From NCBI GenBank assembly GCA_030618065.1, contig JAUXEE010000189.1, positions 1 through 5,081 of the forward strand: a stretch of DNA of 5,081 nucleotides, given 5' to 3'. Position numbers and translations under genes: made by a program. The DNA comes from Gemmatimonadota bacterium. Lineage in GTDB: Bacteria; Gemmatimonadota; Gemmatimonadetes; Longimicrobiales; Gaopeijiaceae. The notes below the pieces were generated by a model. That model ran no database searches. It saw nothing but the letters and a program-made list of their open reading frames with translations, and was not told the origin of the DNA. This document shows, one piece after another, positions 1-5,081 of this stretch (positions are counted from its first letter, which is position 1; every line of letters begins with the position of its first letter).

Positions 1-2778
1 CTTGCTGTCCTTCGTCCAGGGGGCGGGGAAGACCGCCCGTTCCCTGGAATAGGGATGCTCCCACCGGTCCCCTGCTATCATGGCCGACGTGTGCGGGGCA
101 TTCTTGAGAAGGTTGTCCTCGGGATCGGCGATCCCCTTCTCCACCTCCGCGATCTCAGCTCGAATGATGGCCATGGCTGCGCAGAAACGGTCCAACTCAT
201 ACTTGGACTCGCTCTCCGTGGGCTCCACCATGAGGGTTCCATGGACAGGGAAGGACTGTGTCGGAGAGTGGAATCCGTAGTCCATGAGGCGCTTGGCCAC
301 GTCCTCGTCCGTCACCCCAGAGTCTTTCCGGACGGGACGGAGGTCCAGGATGAACTCATGGGCAACCCTTCCCTTTTCCCCACGATAAAGGATGGGAAAA
401 TGTTTCTCGAGCTTGCTGCCCAGATAGTTGGCGTTGAGAATCGCCCCCTCGCTGGCCTGGCGAATCCCGTCAGGGCCCAGCAAACGGATGTACACCCAGG
501 AGATGGGCAGAATGCTCGGGCTTCCCCACGGAGCCGAGCCCACGGGTCCCGCCCCCTTCTCCCCCCCCACCTTCACCACCGGGTGATTCGGGAGGTAAGG
601 AGCCAGGGTGTCGTTGCAGCTGATGGGGCCCATGCCCGGCCCACCACCGCCATGAGGAATGGCGAAGGTCTTGTGGAGGTTGAAGTGGCAGACGTCGGCC
701 CCGTAGTCCCCGGGCCGTGACAGCCCCACCTGGGCGTTCAGATTCGCTCCGTCCAGATACACCATCCCACCCTTCTCGTGGATGATGTCGCAGATTTCCC
801 TGATCCGTGACTCGAAAACCCCGTGGGTGGAGGGGTAGGTGACCATGATCGCCGCCAGCTTCTCGGCGTGCTCCTCCGCCTTCGCCCGGAGATCGTCCAC
901 ATCGATGTTTCCCAATTCGTCGGTTTTCACGACGATGACCTTCATCCCGGCCATGACGGCGCTGGCCGGGTTGGTCCCATGGGCGGATGCCGGAACCAGG
1001 CAGACGTCCCGATGGGGATCACCCCGGTCCATGTGAAAGGCCCGTATGACCAGCAGGCCCGTATACTCCCCGTTGGCGCCGGAGTTGGGCATCATGGAGG
1101 TAGCCGTGAACCCGGTGATCTCCTCCAGCCATCTCTCCAGATCCCCGATGATCCGCCGATAACCCTTGGCCTGATCCGCCGGGGCGAAGGGGTGGAGGTT
1201 GGCGAATTCCGGCCAGGTGATAGGCACCATCTCCGTGGTGGCGTTCAGCTTCATCGTGCACGATCCCAGGGAGATCATGCTGGTGTTCAGGGAGAGGTCC
1301 CTGGACTCCAGTTTGTGTATGTACCGGAGCATCTCCGTCTCGGAGTGATACCGATTGAAGACCGGATGCGTGAGGTACTCCGAGCTTCGATTGAAGGTCG
1401 CTGGGAGATCAACGGGAACACCTTCCTCGGCCACTTCAGCGGCCGAGACTTTTCCCTCGCCACCGAACACCGCGAAGAGGTCGTTCACGTCCCCTGGCAG
1501 AACACCCTCGTCCAGGGCGATCCCAATGGTACCGTCGCCGAAATCCCTGAGATTGATCCGCCGATCCAGGGCAGCCTGGAGGACCGCCTCGGCCCTGACT
1601 CCTTGGGGTCGAACCCGAATCGTGTCGAAGAACAGATCATGAACGATCTCATGGCCCAGGCCTCGCAGCCCATGGGCGAGAACCCCCGCCAGGTTGTGAA
1701 TCCGCTGAGCGATGCTCCGGATTCCCTCAGGCCCATGATAGACCGCGTACATGCCGGCCATGATGGCCAGAAGGACCTGGGCGGTGCATATGTTGGAAGT
1801 GGCCTTTTCCCGTCGGATATGTTGCTCTCGGGTCTGGAGGGCCATGCGGAGCGCCGGGTTCCCGTCGGTGTCAATGGACACGCCGATGATGCGACCCGGC
1901 ATCCTCCGTTTGAAGTCCGCGTGAGCCGCCATATACGCTGCGTGAGGGCCCCCGTAACCCATGGGCACACCGAAGCGCTGGGTGTTTCCCACAGCGACAT
2001 CGGCGCCGAACTCTCCCGGCGGTTTCAGTAGGGCCAAGCTCATGAGGTCGGCGGCCACCACTACATATGCACCCGCCTCGTGAGCCTTGGTCACGAAGCC
2101 CTCATAGTCCAGGAGATGGCCATCGGAAGCGGGATACGAAAGCAGGGCCCCAAACACGTCATCGTGAAACTCGAACGTCTCGTGGTCCCCGACTACGACC
2201 TCGATACCCACCGGCTCCGCTCGGGTCTGGACGACGGCGATGGTCTGGGGATGGCACAACTCCGAGACGAAGAAGGTACTCCTGTTTCCCTTGGCCTGAC
2301 CCTGGAAGAGAGACATGGCTTCGGCCGCCGCCGTCCCCTCGTCCAGGAGAGATGCGTTGGCGATCTCCAACCCGGTCAAGTCCATGACCATGGTCTGGAA
2401 GTTCAGAACGGCTTCCAGGCGACCCTGGGATATTTCGGCCTGGTAGGGGGTGTACTGGGTGTACCATCCAGGGTTCTCCAGGATGTTCCGACCGATGACC
2501 CCCGGAGTGACCGTATCGTAGTATCCCATGCCGATATAGGACCGGAATAGCTGATTTTGTTCGGCGATCTCCCTGATCTCTTTCAGGAGAAGGTGCTCCG
2601 GGGTGGCCTCCGGGAGGTCTAGACTCCTCCGAAACCGAATGGCCTCCGGCACCGTATCCTTCACGAGACCCTCCATGTCGGAATATCCCAGGAAGTCCAA
2701 CATCTCCTGGATCTCATCTTTTCCGGGGCCTACGTGCCGGCGCACGAAATCACTCTGCGGATCTATTCTCAGCGACAT
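1..2778 (-). CDS. gcvP: Glycine dehydrogenase (decarboxylating), P-protein of the glycine cleavage system; 3' end cut off by window edge
   Basis: This is the PLP-dependent P-protein. It decarboxylates glycine and transfers the remaining aminomethyl group to the lipoyl arm of H-protein (GcvH), in the cytoplasm. I translated 926 uninterrupted codons from the ATG at 2778 to the left edge. The N-terminus (FVRRHVGPGKDEI, residues 11-23) is typical of the family. The N-terminal half carries YIGMGYYDT (81-89) and the ENPGWYTQYTPYQAEISQGR region (101-120). The C-terminal half carries GSCTMKLN (505-512), PNSGANGEY (564-572), SAHGTNPAS (598-606) and NLHKTFAIPHGGGGPG (700-715). Lys703 is the expected PLP Schiff-base lysine, followed by the glycine-rich loop. 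EPTESESKYELDRFC (852-866) lies near the end. Fused P-proteins are about 950-960 aa, so some 25-35 residues lie outside the window. The Shine-Dalgarno is weak (only GGA about 10 bases upstream), but an in-frame TAG further upstream and the family N-terminus support this start. It lies downstream of gcvH and is probably co-transcribed. No frameshift or lost catalytic residue was seen. Confidence 0.97.
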   Translation of the reverse strand, partial: MSLRIDPQSDFVRRHVGPGKDEIQEMLDFLGYSDMEGLVKDTVPEAIRFRRSLDLPEATPEHLLLKEIREIAEQNQLFRSYIGMGYYDTVTPGVIGRNILENPGWYTQYTPYQAEISQGRLEAVLNFQTMVMDLTGLEIANASLLDEGTAAAEAMSLFQGQAKGNRSTFFVSELCHPQTIAVVQTRAEPVGIEVVVGDHETFEFHDDVFGALLSYPASDGHLLDYEGFVTKAHEAGAYVVVAADLMSLALLKPPGEFGADVAVGNTQRFGVPMGYGGPHAAYMAAHADFKRRMPGRIIGVSIDTDGNPALRMALQTREQHIRREKATSNICTAQVLLAIMAGMYAVYHGPEGIRSIAQRIHNLAGVLAHGLRGLGHEIVHDLFFDTIRVRPQGVRAEAVLQAALDRRINLRDFGDGTIGIALDEGVLPGDVNDLFAVFGGEGKVSAAEVAEEGVPVDLPATFNRSSEYLTHPVFNRYHSETEMLRYIHKLESRDLSLNTSMISLGSCTMKLNATTEMVPITWPEFANLHPFAPADQAKGYRRIIGDLERWLEEITGFTATSMMPNSGANGEYTGLLVIRAFHMDRGDPHRDVCLVPASAHGTNPASAVMAGMKVIVVKTDELGNIDVDDLRAKAEEHAEKLAAIMVTYPSTHGVFESRIREICDIIHEKGGMVYLDGANLNAQVGLSRPGDYGADVCHFNLHKTFAIPHGGGGPGMGPISCNDTLAPYLPNHPVVKVGGEKGAGPVGSAPWGSPSILPISWVYIRLLGPDGIRQASEGAILNANYLGSKLEKHFPILYRGEKGRVAHEFILDLRPVRKDSGVTDEDVAKRLMDYGFHSPTQSFPVHGTLMVEPTESESKYELDRFCAAMAIIRAEIAEVEKGIADPEDNLLKNAPHTSAMIAGDRWEHPYSRERAVFPAPWTKDSK

Positions 2779-2856
2779 AATGGAGATTCCAACGTTATGC
2801 CGGATCGGGGCCCAGGACCGGGATTCCCTCTCCAGCTAGGGTTTTCGAGGCTCGGA

Positions 2857-2894
2857 GGGGCGTACCCCCCCTCAGCAGCTTTCCTGGCTGAGGG
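2857..2894 (-). other. Two abutting hairpins in the gcvH-gcvP intercistronic spacer
   Basis: Read on the minus strand just after the gcvH stop, CCCTCAGC pairs perfectly with GCTGAGGG (2894-2887 with 2876-2869, 10-base loop). It is followed without a gap by GGGG-TACG-CCCC (2868-2857). The two stems share one run of seven G: three in the first stem and four in the second. An alternative 6-bp stem, CCCCTC with GAGGGG read on the plus strand (2868-2873 with 2855-2860), would compete with the first hairpin. No T-run follows, so this does not look like a full intrinsic terminator. A role in mRNA processing, 3'-end protection of gcvH or partial attenuation before gcvP is inference only. Confidence 0.45.
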
Positions 2895-2896
2895 AA

Positions 2897-3286
2897 TCAG
2901 CCGCCCAACAGGGACGTGTAGGCGGTCGAATCCATGAGGTCGGCGAGCTGATCCGGATTCTGTACCCGAAGCTTGATGATCCAACCCTCACCATAGGGAT
3001 CGGAGTTCACCACCGCCGGATCTTCATCAAGGCCTGCATTCACTTCCACGATTTCTCCCGCCACCGGGCAGTACAGGTCACTCACCGCCTTCACGGCCTC
3101 GATGTTTCCGAAGGGGTCCATCTTTTCGAAGCTTGCACCGACTTCGGGCAGCTCGATGTAGACCACGTCGCCAAGCTCGCCCTGTGCGTATTCGGTTACG
3201 CCAACGAAGAAAACCCCCTCCTCGTCGGTGGGCTTCAGGTACTCATGCTCTTCGCTGTAGAAGAATCCTTCAGGAATCTCAGACAT
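2897..3286 (-). CDS. gcvH: Glycine cleavage system H-protein (lipoyl carrier)
   Basis: A complete 129-aa H-protein, the usual length for the family. Its lipoyl-lysine arm shuttles the aminomethyl group from P-protein to T-protein and is then reoxidised by dihydrolipoyl dehydrogenase. The N-terminus (FFYSEEHEYLK, residues 8-18) and the VGVTEYAQGELGDVVYIELP stretch (28-47) are characteristic. The lipoylation site is GNIEAVKAVSD (60-70), with Lys66 as the modified residue, followed by CPVAGEIVEVN (73-83). The conserved C-terminal part contains GEGWIIKL (99-106). The ATG at 3286 is chosen because GGAGG lies 4 bases upstream (3291-3295) and the family N-terminus begins there. The frame stays open to 3523, but that extension has no H-protein character. 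A sigma70-like promoter sits just upstream. gcvP follows after 118 bases, so the two probably form one operon. gcvT, often the upstream partner, is absent: the neighbour on that side is a divergent acyl-CoA dehydrogenase. Confidence 0.97.
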   Translation of the reverse strand: MSEIPEGFFYSEEHEYLKPTDEEGVFFVGVTEYAQGELGDVVYIELPEVGASFEKMDPFGNIEAVKAVSDLYCPVAGEIVEVNAGLDEDPAVVNSDPYGEGWIIKLRVQNPDQLADLMDSTAYTSLLGG

Positions 3287-3290
3287 TGTT

Positions 3291-3295
3291 CCTCC
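3291..3295 (-). promoter_or_regulatory. Ribosome binding site of gcvH
   Basis: GGAGG on the minus strand, 4 bases before the ATG at 3286. It decides the gcvH start against longer in-frame alternatives reaching to 3523. Confidence 0.8.
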
Positions 3296-3322
3296 GTTGA
3301 ATGCTATAGGTACCAGACCGGC

Positions 3323-3352
3323 ACAATAGACGTCTTTTTCAGCAAGCGTCAA
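3323..3352 (-). promoter_or_regulatory. Sigma70-like promoter for gcvH-gcvP
   Basis: Read on the minus strand, TTGACG (3352-3347, 5 of 6 matches to the -35 consensus) is separated by 18 bases from TATTGT (3328-3323, 4 of 6 matches to the -10 consensus). Transcription would start near 3316, giving a leader of about 30 bases before the gcvH ATG. That is too short to hold a glycine riboswitch. A GCCTC-CC-GAGGC inverted repeat (3356-3367) sits directly upstream of the -35 box. The call rests on consensus match and position only. Confidence 0.55.
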
Positions 3353-3355
3353 GGT

Positions 3356-3423
3356 GCCTCCCGAGGCCCCGCCGAAAGTCTGGCTAGTCCCCGGGGCACC
3401 CCGGCTTTCCCGGGCCAGCGCCC
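3356..3423. repeat. Cluster of short GC-rich inverted repeats in the divergent intergenic region
   Basis: Several short palindromes lie between the two divergent genes. GCCTC/GAGGC with a 2-base centre is at 3356-3367. CCGGGG/CCCCGG with a 2-base centre is at 3391-3404. CCGG/CCGG with a 5-base centre is at 3401-3413. GGGC/GCCC with a 4-base loop is at 3412-3423. The second and third share bases, as do the third and fourth, so not all can form as stems at once. They could be operator half-sites or leader RNA stems, but short palindromes also arise by chance in GC-rich DNA. The rest of the 218-base gap shows the gcvH promoter and nothing else I recognise. No clear promoter for the plus-strand gene was found. 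Confidence 0.35.
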
Positions 3424-3492
3424 AGAAGTAGTTTTCTCCTACGCACCGAGCATGTTTCAGGCCACATCGAAAGCTCCCGACTTCGAACACAC

Positions 3493-3498
3493 AGGGTG
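3493..3498 (+). promoter_or_regulatory. Ribosome binding site deciding the acyl-CoA dehydrogenase start
   Basis: AGGGTG lies 6 bases before the ATG at 3505. A competing in-frame GTG at 3496 falls inside this site, so the ATG at 3505 is the more likely start. Confidence 0.65.
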
Positions 3499-3504
3499 AA
3501 ACCC

Positions 3505-4674
3505 ATGTCTGAACCGAATTCAACCGATCCGGCTCCCGCCCTTACCACACTTTCCGAAGAGGAGGAGATGTTTAGGGAGGCCGTACGGGATTTTGCCGAG
3601 AGTGAAGTCGCTCCCCGGGTTATCGAGATGGACCGGAATCAGGCTCTTGACGCCGACCTTCTTCCCCAACTTTTCGAGCTCGGGCTCATGGGGATCGAGG
3701 TCCCCGAGGAGATGGGTGGAACCGGCTCTTCTTTCTTCACTTCCATCCTGGTCGTGGAGGAGCTCTCTCGGGTGGACCCCGCCGTGGGCACCTTGGTGGA
3801 TGTCCAGAACACCCTCTGTGTCAACGCCCTCCTCAGCTGGGGCTCGGAAGCCCAAAATGAGAGATTCCTGCCTCGCCTGGCGACCGATACCGTAGGCGCT
3901 TACGCACTTTCCGAGGCTGGGAGTGGCTCCGACGCTTTCGCTCTGGCCTGCCGCGGCACCCGGGAGGGGGACGATTGGCTGCTCAACGGACAGAAGCTCT
4001 GGATCACCAATGGGAATGAGGCTGGAGTCTTCATTGTCTTTGCCACTGTGGATCCCGAGGCTGGCTACAAAGGCATCACCGCCTTTTTGGTGGAGAAGGG
4101 AATGGAGGGCTTCACCGTGGGCAAGAAGGAGGACAAGCTCGGGATTCGCGCTTCCTCCACCACGGAGCTGATCCTGGAAGATGTTCGGGTTCCGGCCGGG
4201 AACGTCCTCGGTGAAGTGGGGAAGGGCTACAAGGTCGCCATCGAGACCCTCAACGAAGGCCGCATAGGAATCGGGGCCCAGATGGTGGGACTGGCCCAGG
4301 GAGCGCTGGACCACACGGTAAAGTACGTCCAGGAGAGGGAGCAATTCGGCCGCCCCATCGGCGCCTTCCAGGGTGTACAATTCCAATTGGGCCAGATGGC
4401 TACCGAGATCGAGGCGGCACGCCTCATGATCTATAATGCCGCCCGCCTGAAGGACTCGGGGAAGAACTTCATGGCTGAGGCGGCCATGGGAAAACTCTTT
4501 TCCTCCCAGGTGGCTGGGCGGGTCTCCTCTACTGCGGTAGACCTCTTCGGTGGATACGGATTCACCCGGGAATACCCTGTCGAGAAGCTCTATCGGGACG
4601 CCAAGATCGGGGCCATCTACGAGGGGACCTCGAACATGCAACTCCAGACCATAGCCAAGATCCTTCTCAAGTGA
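3505..4674 (+). CDS. Acyl-CoA dehydrogenase, short/branched-chain type (FAD-dependent)
   Basis: A complete 389-aa acyl-CoA dehydrogenase, a normal family length. It should oxidise an acyl-CoA to the trans-2-enoyl-CoA with FAD, handing electrons to electron transfer flavoprotein. The order is standard: an N-terminal helical domain (about 17-130), then the beta domain with YALSEAGSGSDAFAL (133-147, flavin and substrate contacts) and WITNG (166-170). The C-terminal helical domain carries LNEGRIGIGAQMVGLAQG (249-266), REQFGRPIGAFQGVQ (278-292) and the IYEGTSNMQ motif (371-379), with Glu373 as the expected catalytic base. LMGIEVPEEMGGTG (61-74) and NEGRIGI.AQM.GLAQG recall short/branched-chain enzymes such as mitochondrial ACADSB and bacterial butyryl-CoA dehydrogenases. 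The exact substrate cannot be read from the sequence. The start at 3505 has an AGGGTG site; a GTG at 3496 would add three residues. The gene is divergent from gcvH, with tatA following after 94 bases. Confidence 0.95.
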   Translation: MSEPNSTDPAPALTTLSEEEEMFREAVRDFAESEVAPRVIEMDRNQALDADLLPQLFELGLMGIEVPEEMGGTGSSFFTSILVVEELSRVDPAVGTLVDVQNTLCVNALLSWGSEAQNERFLPRLATDTVGAYALSEAGSGSDAFALACRGTREGDDWLLNGQKLWITNGNEAGVFIVFATVDPEAGYKGITAFLVEKGMEGFTVGKKEDKLGIRASSTTELILEDVRVPAGNVLGEVGKGYKVAIETLNEGRIGIGAQMVGLAQGALDHTVKYVQEREQFGRPIGAFQGVQFQLGQMATEIEAARLMIYNAARLKDSGKNFMAEAAMGKLFSSQVAGRVSSTAVDLFGGYGFTREYPVEKLYRDAKIGAIYEGTSNMQLQTIAKILLK

Positions 4675-4768
4675 AGGCTGGACTGCCATCTTTAGCCTCC
4701 CCGCCGGCGTCCCGAATAGTGGGTTGCGACGGGGACCTTTCATTCCTCGACCGAAAGGACTGGTAGGC

Positions 4769-4978
4769 ATGTTTGGCTTCGGAGTCATGGAGATCCTCTT
4801 GGTGTTCGCCCTGGTGGTGTTTTTCTTCGGCGCCAAGCGCATCCCCCAGATCGCGAAAGGTGTTGGCGAGGGAATCCGAAATTTCCGCCATTCCGTCAAA
4901 GAGGGTGAGGAGGAGCGGGATCGACTGGAAAGTGGGTCCGAAGAGGACAGCCGTCTGAATGACGGGCAGGACCACTGA
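4769..4978 (+). CDS. tatA: Sec-independent protein translocase subunit TatA/TatE
   Basis: A 69-aa single-span membrane protein of the TatA/E family. TatA oligomers form the conduit through which the twin-arginine system exports folded proteins across the cytoplasmic membrane, working with TatC and often TatB. Residues 2-20 form a hydrophobic segment with Glu8 near its start. The conserved Phe20-Gly21 hinge follows, then an amphipathic helix (RIPQIAKGVGEGIRNFRHSV, 24-43) and a charged, acidic, low-complexity tail (45-69). The FGAKRIPQIAKG pattern favours TatA/E over TatB, which usually has a proline after the glycine and a longer tail. The ATG at 4769 is chosen because AAGGA lies 9 bases upstream (4755-4759) and the family N-terminus begins there. 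An in-frame TTG at 4724 would add a 15-residue basic, proline-containing extension not expected for TatA. No tatC is visible. The next gene probably starts inside its 3' end. Confidence 0.92.
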   Translation: MFGFGVMEILLVFALVVFFFGAKRIPQIAKGVGEGIRNFRHSVKEGEEERDRLESGSEEDSRLNDGQDH

Positions 4979-5081
4979 TCCGACCTCCCTCAACTCACCC
5001 TCTTCCCCCGACGACCGCTCTCACCTCATGGGTACGTCTCCACTCGAAAACGTGGTCGTGGTCCTGAACGAGCCACAGAAC
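4959..5081 (+). CDS. Probable SpoU/TrmH-family RNA methyltransferase, 5' fragment only
   Basis: Only 41 codons fit before the right edge. The stretch LENVVVVLNEPQN (29-41) resembles the first beta strand of SpoU/TrmH (SPOUT) RNA methyltransferases, where a hydrophobic strand leads into an EP.N-type turn before the NIG/AR motif. These enzymes methylate tRNA or rRNA ribose or bases using S-adenosylmethionine. The knotted cofactor-binding domain lies outside the window, so the family call is tentative. Two starts are possible. The ATG at 4959 overlaps tatA by 20 bases and has AGAGGA about 11 bases upstream (4942-4947). The ATG at 5028 has no Shine-Dalgarno site but starts right before the family-like strand. 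Third positions between 4979 and 5027 are mostly C, which fits coding use in this GC-rich genome and slightly favours 4959. Confidence 0.55.
   Translation, partial: MTGRTTDPTSLNSPSSPDDRSHLMGTSPLENVVVVLNEPQN

Noticed and set aside
1485..2000. 171-codon minus-strand frame inside gcvP, which could suggest a frameshifted or overlapping gene
   Set aside because: The gcvP frame is continuous from 2778 to 1 with family motifs at the expected spacing, so this is an out-of-frame shadow.
823..2031. 402-codon open frame on the plus strand opposite gcvP, with a similar one at 55-720
   Set aside because: Both lie wholly antisense to a complete run of conserved GcvP motifs; their His/Gly/Arg-rich translation looks like a shadow frame.
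3287..3504. Glycine riboswitch in the gcvH leader
   Set aside because: I looked on the minus strand for the conserved GCCGAAGG and CTCTCAGG type core segments and found neither; the predicted leader is also only about 30 bases. The gcvH-gcvP spacer also lacks them.
3287..3523. 79-codon in-frame N-terminal extension of gcvH
   Set aside because: It lacks H-protein similarity, crosses the predicted promoter and overlaps the divergent gene start; the internal ATG has a GGAGG site and the family N-terminus.
4675..4768. Terminator after the acyl-CoA dehydrogenase (CCCCG at 4699-4703 with CGGGG at 4730-4734; AGGCT at 4675-4679 with AGCCT at 4694-4698)
   Set aside because: The stems are only 5 bp with large loops and no proper T-run, so read-through into tatA cannot be excluded and no terminator is called.
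4724..4768. Longer tatA starting at the TTG at 4724
   Set aside because: The extension is basic and proline-containing, unlike TatA N-termini, and the ATG at 4769 has a suitable AAGGA site.
3520..4899. 459-codon open frame on the minus strand opposite the acyl-CoA dehydrogenase and tatA
   Set aside because: It is antisense to two well-supported genes, has no recognisable domain, and long antisense frames are expected in GC-rich codon usage.

Overview
The window is GC-rich bacterial chromosomal DNA with ordinary, densely packed metabolic genes in two divergent transcription units. I saw no mobile element, CRISPR array, phage gene, tRNA or rRNA. The organism cannot be fixed from the sequence. 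A fused, full-length type glycine dehydrogenase, strong Shine-Dalgarno sites and a tatA gene are broadly bacterial. An uncultured GC-rich lineage such as Gemmatimonadota would fit, but that is a weak inference from gene content.

Left unit (minus strand, 3352 down to 1): a sigma70-like promoter is followed closely by gcvH (lipoyl carrier H-protein, 129 aa). A 118-base spacer with two abutting hairpins comes next, then gcvP (PLP-dependent P-protein, 926 codons visible). gcvP runs off the left edge about 25-35 residues short of its expected end. Together these encode two of the four glycine cleavage system components. P-protein decarboxylates glycine and passes the aminomethyl group to the lipoyl arm of H-protein. 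gcvT and the dihydrolipoyl dehydrogenase gene are not in the window.

Divergent intergenic region (3287-3504): 218 bases holding the gcvH promoter and a cluster of short GC-rich inverted repeats.

Right unit (plus strand, 3505 to the right edge): a complete acyl-CoA dehydrogenase (389 aa) most like the short/branched-chain group, then tatA (69 aa, Tat protein export), then the first codons of a gene whose start looks like a SpoU/TrmH-type RNA methyltransferase. tatA and this last gene probably overlap by 20 bases, suggesting translational coupling. The dehydrogenase has no evident functional link to its two downstream neighbours.

I found no convincing undescribed system. The observations most worth a second look are the paired hairpins between gcvH and gcvP, the palindrome cluster between the divergent units, and the overlapping start at the right edge.
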